Part shown: positions 1-8,151 of the stretch, piece after piece | Layout of the letters: each line of letters starts with the position of its first letter | Numbering within the stretch: position 1 is the first letter of the stretch | Assembly (NCBI RefSeq): GCF_963664555.1 | Contig: NZ_OY761461.1 | Location: 1,922,001-1,986,000 of the forward strand | DNA length: 64,000 bases | Direction: 5' to 3' | Source of the DNA: Labilibaculum sp. | GTDB taxonomy: Bacteria > Bacteroidota > Bacteroidia > Bacteroidales > Marinifilaceae | Notes under the pieces: generated by a model | Told to the model about the DNA's origin: nothing | What the model saw: only the letters and a program-made list of their open reading frames with translations | The model's database searches: none | Position numbers and translations under genes: made by a program

Positions 1-324
1 GGACCGGTAATTGATTGGAAATGGTACGAAGTGATGTATGGAGAGAGATATATGGATACTCCGGAAGAGAATCCGGAAGGATATGCTATGACTTCCTTAC
101 TTGCAAAAGCAAAAGATCTGAAAGGGAAACTATTGATCTGTCAGGGAGCAATTGATAATACCGTGTTATGGCAGCATAGTTTGAATTTTATTTGGGAATG
201 TATTAAAAACAATATTCAGGTTGATTATTTCCCATATCCTCGTGCAGAGCACAATGTGCGTGGGCGTGATCGTATTCATTTAAAACAAAAGGTGAGTAAT
301 TATTTTGATGACTATTTGAAATAA
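1..324 (+). CDS. S9 family peptidase (DPP IV-like), C-terminal part
   Basis: The reading frame is open from the first base of the window, so this is the 3' end of a longer gene; an internal ATG at 31 is not the start. The visible 107 residues match the end of the alpha/beta-hydrolase domain of prolyl oligopeptidase/dipeptidyl peptidase IV proteins. The segment LLICQGAIDNTV holds the likely catalytic Asp and RAEHNV the likely catalytic His. The nucleophile Ser would lie upstream of the window. Such enzymes are usually exported and cleave dipeptides from peptide N termini. Family assignment rests on a short fragment. Confidence 0.75.
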   Translation, partial: GPVIDWKWYEVMYGERYMDTPEENPEGYAMTSLLAKAKDLKGKLLICQGAIDNTVLWQHSLNFIWECIKNNIQVDYFPYPRAEHNVRGRDRIHLKQKVSNYFDDYLK

Positions 325-356
325 GAGACGATAGTTGGCTATAAAAATAAATAAAT

Positions 357-399
357 CGTCATTCCAATTTCGATATTTTTCGGCAATTTTGGGGTGACG
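357..399. repeat. REP-like imperfect hairpin
   Basis: CGTCA at 357-361 pairs with TGACG at 395-399, and the adjoining TTCC can pair with GGGG through wobble pairs, giving an imperfect stem between the peptidase and the MATE gene. There is no U-tract. It resembles extragenic palindromes that begin GTCATT; a second candidate of that type lies at 42545-42611. Confidence 0.3.
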
Positions 400-466
400 G
401 TTTTTTTGTTTCCAAGCTGTTGCTTATAATGATTTTAAGTGTGCATACATTAAATAAAATATCAAT

Positions 467-1798
467 TTGAAAACGCAAATCAATTACAGAAGTATTTGGA
501 TAATAGCTTATCCTATTATTTTAGGAAGTGTAGCGCAGAATATTATTGCTCTAACCGATACCGCATTTTTGGGTCACCTAAGTGAAACTGCTTTGGGGGC
601 TGCAGCTATTGCAACAATATTTTATTTTGCAATTGTGATGCTTGCCTGGGGGTTTGGATTGGGAGCTCAAATTGTTATTGCCAGAAGAGTGGGGGAAGGA
701 AATCTTAAACTTGTTGGTAAAACTTTTGATCATGCTTTGTATTTTCTATTGATTTTGGCCGTATTGCTGGTCGTTTTTATGGAGTTACAAGCTCCGCCCA
801 TTTTGAAGGCTATTGTGAAATCGAATGCAATATATGATGCCAGTATGGATTATATTTCTTATCGGGCGTGGGGAATCTTATTTGCATGTGTAAATCTATT
901 GTTTAGAGCTTTTTATATTGGAATAGCAAAAACAAAAATAATTGGATGGAGTACCGTCTTTATGGCAATTATTAATATCTTTTTTGATTATGTACTGATA
1001 TTTGGGGAGTGGGGATTTCCTGAAATGGGTATAAAAGGTGCAGCCATTGCCTCGGTAATTGCCGAGTTTTGTGTTATGGTCGTTTTTATTTTGTATACTC
1101 TTAGAAAAGTTCCTGTTAAAACCTATGATTTATTTGGTTTTGCAAAAGTTGACTGGGAACTCTATTCGCGGCTGATTAGAGTATCTTTTCCTATGATGAT
1201 TCAGAATTTTTTAGCCTTGTCATGTTGGTTTGTTTTCTTTTTAATGGTAGAAAGAATGGGAGAGAGAGAGCTGGCAATTTCAAATATTATAAGAAGTATT
1301 TATGTTTTGATGATGGTGCCGGTTTGGTCTTTTGCATCAGCAGCTAATACTTTGGTAAGTCAGGTTATTGGGGAAGGACATTCGGATGAGGTTATGCGGG
1401 TTATTTGGAGGACAATCAAGTTATCTTTTCTTTCGGTTTTGGTCTTAGTTGGTGTCTGTGTCATTAATCCCGAATTAATAATTTCAATCTATACCGAAGA
1501 GGTAAGCTTAATTGCTGAGACGAAACCAGTTTTGTATGTGATTTTTGGAGCCGCGTTAATTTTCCCAATTGGAGTGACTCTTTTTCATGGTGTTTCAGGA
1601 ACTGGAAATACTTTTCATGCAATGTTGCTCGAAATTTCGGTTTTGGTTTGTTATTTAGGCGGAGTATATCTTTTAATAGCTGTTTTAAAAGCACCAATTT
1701 CAGGGGTGTGGACTTCGGAATATTTTTATGGCGGTTTTCTTGGTTTGAGTTCATGGCTGTACCTGAAATTTACCAATTGGAAAGAAAATAAGATTTAA
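467..1798 (+). CDS. MATE family efflux transporter
   Basis: A 443-residue polytopic membrane protein with about twelve predicted hydrophobic segments, the usual size for MATE exporters, which expel cationic drugs or metabolites in exchange for Na+ or H+. Near the N terminus it has the family pattern LTDTAFLGHLSETALGAAA, and a second repeat half begins at about residue 225. The start is TTG at 467: there is no in-frame ATG upstream, and the first helix begins soon after it. The gene converges with the BamA-like gene, whose stop is 30 bp away, with no clear terminator between them. Substrate unknown. Confidence 0.88.
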   Translation: MKTQINYRSIWIIAYPIILGSVAQNIIALTDTAFLGHLSETALGAAAIATIFYFAIVMLAWGFGLGAQIVIARRVGEGNLKLVGKTFDHALYFLLILAVLLVVFMELQAPPILKAIVKSNAIYDASMDYISYRAWGILFACVNLLFRAFYIGIAKTKIIGWSTVFMAIINIFFDYVLIFGEWGFPEMGIKGAAIASVIAEFCVMVVFILYTLRKVPVKTYDLFGFAKVDWELYSRLIRVSFPMMIQNFLALSCWFVFFLMVERMGERELAISNIIRSIYVLMMVPVWSFASAANTLVSQVIGEGHSDEVMRVIWRTIKLSFLSVLVLVGVCVINPELIISIYTEEVSLIAETKPVLYVIFGAALIFPIGVTLFHGVSGTGNTFHAMLLEISVLVCYLGGVYLLIAVLKAPISGVWTSEYFYGGFLGLSSWLYLKFTNWKENKI

Positions 1799-1827
1799 TT
1801 TTTTCGCAGATAAGAAATTACTAATAA

Positions 1828-3780
1828 CTATTCAAAAGGAATTACCTCGGGCTGAGTGACCCTAAAGTTGTTGAATTTAGGTCTTTCTTCCCCGGATAAT
1901 TGATATTCGAATTGATTAAAATCGGAAGGTGCTTTTGGATAAAAAGCAAGGCGTAGTTGTATGGTTTTAAATACTAAATTTTCGTTGCGCAAACGAATAC
2001 CAAATCCCACACCATAATAGAATTTTTCTCTAAGAATATTCTTGTTGTTGCTGCCAATAAATCCCATGTCGGCAAAGGTGTAAAATGCAAAACGAAAGCC
2101 ACCTAAAGTATAAGGTGTAAAGGCAACAGTTTCCAGATTAAGAACTAATTTCTGAGTTCCTATTACATCTTCTTTTGAAAAACCTCGTATTCCTGTATCA
2201 GTAATTAAGCTTATGAATTCTTCTGGAAACCTTCTTATTCCAAGTGTATATTGCAAATCGGCAAAATTACGAAGACGAAGAGGTCCGAGATTACGAATGC
2301 GACTGAAGAATTTTGTTTGACCGAGTAAAACACCTTGTTCAAACCTTTTTGAATTAAAATAACCTCCAAGTGCAACACGATTAAAGAAATACGTTCTGCT
2401 TTTATTAAGGTAAATTGCCTTTTGAAAATCCAGGCCCAAATAATTTCGATGTGAGAATTCCCGATCTTCGTAACCCATAGTTATTTGTGCCAGAGAACCA
2501 TATGGAATATCCTCGGTTCGGCCAAAGTTATAAATAAGATTACTCTTGTAGTATTGAATTTGACTTAGGCTTAAACTGGCCAGATAATGGGTATTGTTAT
2601 GGAAAAATTGATTTAAAGTTGGACCAACTTCAGGTCTTTCGAAGAATTCACGACTTGCAATTCTTCCTGCTAGATATAATTTTTTTCGGGCAAATTGATT
2701 TCTTGATTTAATCTTATAAGATCGCCCAAACCAAATATTTCCATAATTAAAATCCAAAGGTATTTCGTTAATGATCGGATCATCCTTTTGAATTTCGTCG
2801 GATCTCATGGTTTGAGAGAGTGTAAAACCTCCCGCATATTTAGTGTTGTAGGTTGCGAAACTTCGGTCTAAATCTATTTGAACGACCGTTTTTTCATAGG
2901 TATTTTGGTAGGTGAAGGTTGCATCTATATATGATCTTCTGATATTTCTAATTTTATATCTCCCTGTGTAGCCATATTTCTGATCTTTGTTTGAATCAAA
3001 TTCAAAACTATTGCTGAATTCATGTCCCAAGCCATATAGATTTCGATTGTATATTTCAAAATCGGTTGAGGTAAGAGATCCTACTTTCATATTTGCTCCC
3101 CACGAAAACTGATCTTTTACCCACAATTGAAGATCGACTAATGTATGGGAACCTAAAACAGGAATAACTCTAAAATAGGCATCTTTAACATATGACAATT
3201 CACGAATAAGCCGTTCGTTATCGGCAAGATTGTATGGATCTACCGCATCACCTTCGTTTATTCGTAACAGTTTGCGTAAATGATTTCTTCGACTGGAATT
3301 ATGAAGTTTGTTTCCGGTTGTTTCTATCCAAGTGGTGGCAACTTGAGTTGTATCATATAATGTAGGACCAAATGGTTCTAAAACCCGAACAGAAATGTTT
3401 CGTATCGTTTTACCTTGGTACTGTACAAAAGCGGTTTCACTACGTTCTGTTTTTAATGTATCTGTTGGATTTAGTTTATCGGGTGAGACAAAAAATAAAT
3501 TGTATAATTCCTTGGTAAATTTACGTTTTCCGGCACCTTGCTGCAGAGAATTGTAAAATTTGGATCCACTCTTCGAATTGTTTTTAAAATGTGTTTCACT
3601 TACGGTATCTAATAGAAAAACAATCGTATCTCTCGAAATGATAAAGGTGCTGTCCTGTAATTTGGAATGTTGTTTTTTTTCAATAAGAGTATCTTTTCGC
3701 GAAATCCTTTGCCCATTTGCATGGAGAAGATTTCCTATCGAAAGAATAAGAATCAGACAATATGTACCTATTTTACGAAT
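1828..3780 (-). CDS. BamA/TamA-like outer membrane protein with non-canonical start
   Basis: Surface-antigen (D15/Omp85-like) family protein of about 650 residues. From the ATT at 3780-3778 the frame reads a signal peptide (MRKIGTYCLILILS..., ending near HANGQ), then a POTRA-like region (about residues 110-210, including RINEGDAVDPYNLADNERLI), then a C-terminal beta-barrel of alternating aromatic strands. The frame contains no ATG, GTG or TTG between the upstream stop (3796-3798) and a TTG at 3198. Starting at 3198 would discard the signal peptide and most of the periplasmic part, so ATT is the best candidate start. A -7 promoter element on the minus strand (CAAAGATA on plus, 3819-3826) sits at the right distance. 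Likely role: outer-membrane assembly or transport. The start is inferred. Confidence 0.75.
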   Translation of the reverse strand: MRKIGTYCLILILSIGNLLHANGQRISRKDTLIEKKQHSKLQDSTFIISRDTIVFLLDTVSETHFKNNSKSGSKFYNSLQQGAGKRKFTKELYNLFFVSPDKLNPTDTLKTERSETAFVQYQGKTIRNISVRVLEPFGPTLYDTTQVATTWIETTGNKLHNSSRRNHLRKLLRINEGDAVDPYNLADNERLIRELSYVKDAYFRVIPVLGSHTLVDLQLWVKDQFSWGANMKVGSLTSTDFEIYNRNLYGLGHEFSNSFEFDSNKDQKYGYTGRYKIRNIRRSYIDATFTYQNTYEKTVVQIDLDRSFATYNTKYAGGFTLSQTMRSDEIQKDDPIINEIPLDFNYGNIWFGRSYKIKSRNQFARKKLYLAGRIASREFFERPEVGPTLNQFFHNNTHYLASLSLSQIQYYKSNLIYNFGRTEDIPYGSLAQITMGYEDREFSHRNYLGLDFQKAIYLNKSRTYFFNRVALGGYFNSKRFEQGVLLGQTKFFSRIRNLGPLRLRNFADLQYTLGIRRFPEEFISLITDTGIRGFSKEDVIGTQKLVLNLETVAFTPYTLGGFRFAFYTFADMGFIGSNNKNILREKFYYGVGFGIRLRNENLVFKTIQLRLAFYPKAPSDFNQFEYQLSGEERPKFNNFRVTQPEVIPFE

Positions 3781-3818
3781 GAGTCCAAATTTTAATTACA
3801 AAGAGGATGATCTTTTCC

Positions 3819-3826
3819 CAAAGATA
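3819..3826 (-). promoter_or_regulatory. -7 promoter element for the BamA-like gene
   Basis: Minus-strand TATCTTTG fits the Bacteroidota TAnnTTTG element and lies about 40 bp before the proposed ATT start at 3780. No good TTTG -33 element is seen at the usual spacing. Confidence 0.4.
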
Positions 3827-3897
3827 TATAAATTGTAATTTGATTTATGCGTACCAAAGCACAAGAATCATACCTTAATAGGTCTGAAATAGTTAAG

Positions 3898-4353
3898 TCA
3901 TTTTAATTCGTTGATAGATATCAATTTTTTTTTGAGCTGATTTATACTTTCCTCAGTCCATTTCCATTTGCCTTCTTTTCTTATTTCACCCGCTAAAAAT
4001 TTTCCTTTAAAAAGTTCAATAGTCTCTACCGCACTTCCAAAACCAAATCGTTTCAATCCCATTTTAAAAACAATCTTATCATATCTGATCTTTTGTTTTC
4101 CACGCAAAAAAATCAAATAGTAGTACGATAGGCTCATTTCACTTTCATTATCATCAAACTCAATTTTGTAGATGATTCGGTTTCTTTTAAGAAGTAACAA
4201 CAGCACGTACATACATAGCACAGTAGTTAAATAAACCACGTTTATGCCCACAAAAAACAGGATAATGACTAGTAGAAGTGCCAGTAGAGAAAGCTCTTTT
4301 TTTATTCTTTTTCCCAGAGGGTATTCAATAGGGTCTAATTCAAATTTTTCCAT
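3898..4353 (-). CDS. hypothetical membrane protein
   Basis: A 151-residue protein that I do not recognise. Two adjacent hydrophobic segments (about residues 22-38 and 40-56) form a helical hairpin followed by a soluble, Lys-rich C-terminal domain of about 90 residues with a YDKIVFKMGL segment. That layout resembles two-helix proteins with a PH-like cytoplasmic domain, but this is only a shape resemblance. It is monocistronic and divergent from the BlaI promoter region at 4446-4503. Confidence 0.6.
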   Translation of the reverse strand: MEKFELDPIEYPLGKRIKKELSLLALLLVIILFFVGINVVYLTTVLCMYVLLLLLKRNRIIYKIEFDDNESEMSLSYYYLIFLRGKQKIRYDKIVFKMGLKRFGFGSAVETIELFKGKFLAGEIRKEGKWKWTEESINQLKKKLISINELK

Positions 4354-4445
4354 TGCTTATTTTTTGCATAGTTAGCAAAATAGCACACAGTAATCAAGAT
4401 GAAATGAATAATAATCAAATGCTCTTTACACTAATTTGCTTTATC

Positions 4446-4503
4446 TACTAAAGTTTTAGTAATAAAATTTGTCTACTAAAAAATTAGTACTAAGTTTGTA
4501 GTA
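4446..4503. promoter_or_regulatory. Three BlaI-type operators overlapping a promoter
   Basis: Three 16-bp sites of the form TACTA-N6-TAGTA lie at 4446-4461, 4474-4489 and 4488-4503. A strong promoter is interleaved: TTTG at 4468-4471, 19 bases, then TAAGTTTG at 4491-4498. Site 1 is upstream of -33, site 2 fills the spacer and site 3 covers -7 and the probable transcription start near 4505. BlaI/MecI repressors bind TACA/TGTA- or TACTA-type dyads, so this is most simply the autorepressed promoter of the downstream regulator. Confidence 0.75.
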
Positions 4504-4528
4504 GATTAATCTAAAAGTAAATATTGAT

Positions 4529-4900
4529 ATGAAGGAGTTGACCAAAGCAGAAGAGCAGGTGATGCAAATTGTGTGGGATTTAAAAGAAACTAATGTAAGA
4601 GATGCCATAGCTTGTTTTCCGGATTCTAAACCTGCTTATACAACGGTGGCGACTGTAATGAATGCCTTAGAGAAAAAGGGATTTGTGAATAAAATCGCTC
4701 AGGGAAAATCTCATGTGTTCTCTGTTAAGATACCAAAAGAAGATTATTCTGGATACAAGGCAGGAGCATTGGTAACGAATTATTTTAATGGTTCATTTTC
4801 GAGAATGGCTTCTTTTTTTGCCAAGGATAACAAATTAAGTATTCAGGAATTGGAAGAGATGATTGAAATTGCTAAACGTGAAATAAACAAAGAGAAGTGA
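4529..4900 (+). CDS. BlaI/MecI/CopY family transcriptional repressor
   Basis: A 123-residue winged-helix repressor, the normal length for BlaI. The N-terminal segment LTKAEEQVMQIVWDL and the recognition region PAYTTVATVMNALEKKGFV are family hallmarks; the C-terminal helices dimerise. BlaI proteins are inactivated when their M56 sensor-protease partner responds to a signal, often cell-wall damage. The partner gene starts 1 nt after this stop codon, so the two form one operon. Three operators cover its own promoter. The signal is unknown; no beta-lactamase is adjacent. Confidence 0.9.
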   Translation: MKELTKAEEQVMQIVWDLKETNVRDAIACFPDSKPAYTTVATVMNALEKKGFVNKIAQGKSHVFSVKIPKEDYSGYKAGALVTNYFNGSFSRMASFFAKDNKLSIQELEEMIEIAKREINKEK

Positions 4901-4901
4901 T

Positions 4902-7310
4902 ATGGGATCAATGACGGATTACTTACTACAGTCATCGGCTGTTCTGATTTTGTTTTATCTGATTTACATTTTGATATTGCGAAACGAACGATTCTTCGCA
5001 GAAATTCGTTTTTACCTGTTGGGAAGTGCTTTTTTAGCCCTAATTCTGCCTCTATTAAAGTTTTCTTACTCGATTACTGTTGAATCAGAATTTGTAAATA
5101 ATGCGATGGGAGATGTATTTGCAGAGACAATTACCGGTGAAGCAATTATGCCTGTAAAATCCTTAATTTCCAAGGAAGAGATACTACTCTTAATTTATCT
5201 GGTTGTATGCACAATTTTATTTGTAAGAAGTGTTTTAAAAGTTCTCCAGATAAGACAATTAATAAAAGCGGGAGAGTATCAAATTGTTGATGAACAGAAG
5301 GTAATTCTATTGGATCAATCCATACCTGCTTTTACTTTTTTCGGATACATTGTAATGAACAGAGAGGAGTTTAGCGACAAGTCTTTGAATAATATATTTG
5401 CGCATGAAAAAGTACATGCTCAGCAAAAGCATTGGATCGATCTGCTGTTTGTTGAACTGTTGACCATCGTATTATGGTTCAACCCTTTTGTATGGCTTTA
5501 TCAGGTTGCGGTAAAACAAACGCATGAACTTTTGGCTGATGATGGAGTAATAGCGCGCGGCTTTAACATCGGACAATATCAGGCAATTTTAATGAACCAA
5601 ATTATGGGTACTGAGGTTTTAGGTTTAGCCAATAACTTTAACTATTCCATTACTAAAAAACGTATGATTATGATGTCGAAAGAAAAAAGCCCGCTAAATA
5701 GGCGCTATAAATTATTGATTGTTATCCCGGTAGTATTTGCTGTTTTGTTATTCAATCTGCAAATAGTAGAAGTGCAGGCACAGGAAAAGAAAGTGGAAAA
5801 AGTTGTGGATGCAATGCCAGTTTCAGGTAAAGCGCCAAAATTTGCAGTTAATCCTGAAAGAAAGGATACCACTTATGTTACAGTTGATCAAATGCCGGAG
5901 TATCCTGGAGGATCACTTGCTTTGCAAAAATACATTGCTGAATCGGTGAAATATCCTCAAGATGCCAAGCAAAAAGGCATTAGCGGAAGAGTATTTGTGA
6001 CTTTTGTTGTAAATAAAGAGGGTGAAGTAGATCAAGCCCGTGTTGTTCGTGGAGTCGATCCTTCTTTGGATGCAGAAGCTCTTCGAGTGATGAATTCAAT
6101 TCCTAAATGGACACCTGGTTATGAAAAAGGAAAAGCTGTTAATGTTACTTATACCGTGCCGATTAATTTTAGTTTAAAAGATGATAAGAAGAAAGATGAA
6201 GTAAGTGTTGATGGAAGGGTAAATAGTAGCCAAATGGATGGTGTTGCTCCTCAATTTCCAGGAGGGGATTTGGAATTACAGAAATTTATAGCAAGAACTA
6301 TAAAGTATCCGGTGGAAGCTCAGGAAAAAGGCGAAACGGGTAGAGTATTTGTTACATTTATTATAAATAAATTGGGTGCTGTTGAAAATGTTTGCACTGC
6401 AAAAAGTGTCTCACCTTCTTTAGATGCTGAAGCTATTCGTGTGATTAAAACTTTACCTAATTGGATTCCAGGAACCAAAGATGGGGAATCTGTCAATGTT
6501 ACCTACACACTTCCGATTAATTTTGATTTGAAAAATAATCAAGGCCAAATTATTGTAGATATGCCTAAAAAGGAAAAGCAAAAGTACAAAGGCGAAGATG
6601 TTTACGTTATAGTGGAAAAAATGCCGGAGTATCCTGGAGGATCACTTGCTTTGCAAAAATATATTGCTGCATCTGTAAAATATCCTCAAGATGCCCGACA
6701 AAAAGACATCAGCGGAAGAGTATTTGTGACATTTATCGTAAGTAAAGAAGGTGATGTTGTGCAAGCCCGTGTTGTTCGTGGAGTAGATCCTTCTTTAGAT
6801 GCAGAAGCTCTTCGAGTGATGAATTCAATTCCTAAGTGGACACCTGGTTATGAAAAAGGAAAAGCAGTACATGTTTCTTATACAGTTCCGATTAATTTTA
6901 GTTTAGAAGATGATAAAAAGAAAGAAGTAGAGCAGAATCGAAAAACAGATTTGGATTCAAAGATTGAGCCTAAAAAAGAGGAATTCCTTTATAGTGACGA
7001 GCCTGTTTTTGTAATTGTAGAGGAGATGCCAGAGTACCCGGGGGGAGCTTTGAAATTAAAAGAGTTCTTTGCTGGTGAAGTGTCTAAATTGGATACTAAC
7101 TATATAATTGGCAAGAGATGTTTTATTACCTTCTTGGTAACAAAAGAAGGATTGGTTGCAAATGCTCATGTTGTAAGAGGGACAGGTGATAAAGACGTTG
7201 ATGCAAAAGCATTGGAGATTGTTAATAGTTCTCCAAAATGGAAGCCCGGTAAACAAAAAGGGCAAGCAGTAAATGTATCGTATACTGTACCAATTAATTT
7301 CGGAGCATAA
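4902..7310 (+). CDS. M56 (BlaR1-like) metallopeptidase with four TonB C-terminal domains
   Basis: An 802-residue membrane protein. Residues 1-290 form the BlaR1/MecR1-type protease unit: transmembrane helices, the zinc motif HEKVH at 168-172, the WFNPFVW membrane segment and HELLADDGV, which supplies the third zinc ligand region. A last helix near residues 270-290 leads to a large C-terminal part with four TonB_C-like repeats at about 329-427, 446-543, 567-668 and 703-802, each with a PGG(S/D/A)L element and ending in YT(V/L)PINF. No penicillin-binding sensor domain is present. The expected role is to sense an envelope signal and cleave the upstream BlaI; the TonB_C repeats may bind periplasmic or outer-membrane partners (inference). 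Repeats 1 and 3 are nearly identical in DNA. Confidence 0.85.
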   Translation: MGSMTDYLLQSSAVLILFYLIYILILRNERFFAEIRFYLLGSAFLALILPLLKFSYSITVESEFVNNAMGDVFAETITGEAIMPVKSLISKEEILLLIYLVVCTILFVRSVLKVLQIRQLIKAGEYQIVDEQKVILLDQSIPAFTFFGYIVMNREEFSDKSLNNIFAHEKVHAQQKHWIDLLFVELLTIVLWFNPFVWLYQVAVKQTHELLADDGVIARGFNIGQYQAILMNQIMGTEVLGLANNFNYSITKKRMIMMSKEKSPLNRRYKLLIVIPVVFAVLLFNLQIVEVQAQEKKVEKVVDAMPVSGKAPKFAVNPERKDTTYVTVDQMPEYPGGSLALQKYIAESVKYPQDAKQKGISGRVFVTFVVNKEGEVDQARVVRGVDPSLDAEALRVMNSIPKWTPGYEKGKAVNVTYTVPINFSLKDDKKKDEVSVDGRVNSSQMDGVAPQFPGGDLELQKFIARTIKYPVEAQEKGETGRVFVTFIINKLGAVENVCTAKSVSPSLDAEAIRVIKTLPNWIPGTKDGESVNVTYTLPINFDLKNNQGQIIVDMPKKEKQKYKGEDVYVIVEKMPEYPGGSLALQKYIAASVKYPQDARQKDISGRVFVTFIVSKEGDVVQARVVRGVDPSLDAEALRVMNSIPKWTPGYEKGKAVHVSYTVPINFSLEDDKKKEVEQNRKTDLDSKIEPKKEEFLYSDEPVFVIVEEMPEYPGGALKLKEFFAGEVSKLDTNYIIGKRCFITFLVTKEGLVANAHVVRGTGDKDVDAKALEIVNSSPKWKPGKQKGQAVNVSYTVPINFGA
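5892..6180 (+). repeat. Internal direct repeat, copy 1 (TonB_C domain 1)
   Basis: This 289-bp stretch recurs at 6621-6909, offset by exactly 729 bp (243 codons). Most differences are single bases, many at third codon positions. It encodes the first TonB_C-like domain of the M56 protein and indicates a fairly recent in-frame domain duplication. Confidence 0.8.
6621..6909 (+). repeat. Internal direct repeat, copy 2 (TonB_C domain 3)
   Basis: Second copy of the 289-bp unit at 5892-6180. Domains 2 and 4 are more divergent at both protein and DNA level, so the duplication may have covered a two-domain block (domains 1-2 to 3-4) followed by divergence, or only one domain. Confidence 0.8.
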
Positions 7311-7320
7311 GTTAGTTTTT

Positions 7321-7363
7321 AAAAAGAATTGCCCCCTGACTTCCGTCAGGGGCAATTCTTTTT
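7321..7363. terminator. Bidirectional intrinsic terminator
   Basis: A 15-bp stem (GAATTGCCCCCTGAC with its complement) and a TTCC loop, flanked by A5 on one side and T5 on the other. It separates the M56 gene from the convergent tag gene and can serve both. Confidence 0.9.
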
Positions 7364-7925
7364 ACACTTCTTTGTAGCGAAAGCAATCCGTAGTATGATC
7401 GTTTACCATTCCGGTTGCCTGCATAAAAGCATAACAAATGGTTGGACCAACAAATTTGAAACCTCTCTTTTTTAAATCTTTGCTCATGGCATCCGATTCG
7501 GGTGTAGAGACAGGAACTTCAGATAGACTTGCCCAATGATTCTGAATGGTTTTTCCATCCGTAAAGCTCCATATATATTTGTCGAAACTGCCGAATTCTT
7601 CTTGAACCTCAAGAAATGCCTTAGCATTTTTTATAGCAGAAATAATTTTCAGTTTGTTTCGAATAATGCCTTCATTTTGAAGTAATTCATCTACTTTATT
7701 CTGAGTATAATTCACAATAATATTTGGATCGAAATTATCGAAAGCTTTGCGGTAGTTTTCTCGCTTTCGTAAAATGGTAATCCAACTTAAACCAGCTTGT
7801 GCTCCTTCCAAAATAAGAAATTCAAACAGCATCTTATCATCGTGCAAGGGTGCTCCCCACTTGTTATCGTGATAATCGCAATACAATGGATCGTCGCCAG
7901 CCCATTTGCATCTTGTTACAGTCAT
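7362..7925 (-). CDS. tag: DNA-3-methyladenine glycosylase I
   Basis: Base-excision repair enzyme that removes 3-methyladenine from alkylated DNA. The 187-residue product starts MTVTRCKWAGDDPLYCDYHD, matching the Tag N terminus (Cys and His zinc ligands), and ends with NDHTTDC, carrying the second His/Cys ligand pair. WGAPLHDD and GLSWITIL are typical Tag segments. I chose the ATG at 7925 because a longer in-frame extension to 7988 has no family counterpart. It is a single gene between two convergent BlaI/M56 operons, and its end reaches the shared terminator at 7321-7363. Confidence 0.93.
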   Translation of the reverse strand: MTVTRCKWAGDDPLYCDYHDNKWGAPLHDDKMLFEFLILEGAQAGLSWITILRKRENYRKAFDNFDPNIIVNYTQNKVDELLQNEGIIRNKLKIISAIKNAKAFLEVQEEFGSFDKYIWSFTDGKTIQNHWASLSEVPVSTPESDAMSKDLKKRGFKFVGPTICYAFMQATGMVNDHTTDCFRYKEV

Positions 7926-8151
7926 TGTTGTCAATTTTAAGTTTTCCGTTAAATATATAAAAGATAGTTTAGACTTATAAGTTGCCACCAGGCTTTAGTT
8001 AGTGGCTTTCAATAATGGTAGGAATAAATAAAATGAGTAATGATTTGCCACCATAGTTTCCCATTAATTTTTCTCATGATTTTCTTTTAGGTGGATGCAA
8101 AACAAAAAGAGACACCATTATTTGGCATCTCTTTTCAACTTTATTTGTTTT

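Noticed and set aside
1828..3198. BamA-like gene starting at the TTG at 3198
   Set aside because: The same frame continues upstream through a POTRA-like region to a signal peptide, so 3198 is internal.
7926..7988. Longer N terminus for tag
   Set aside because: The extra 21 residues have no counterpart in the family; the Tag N terminus begins at 7925.
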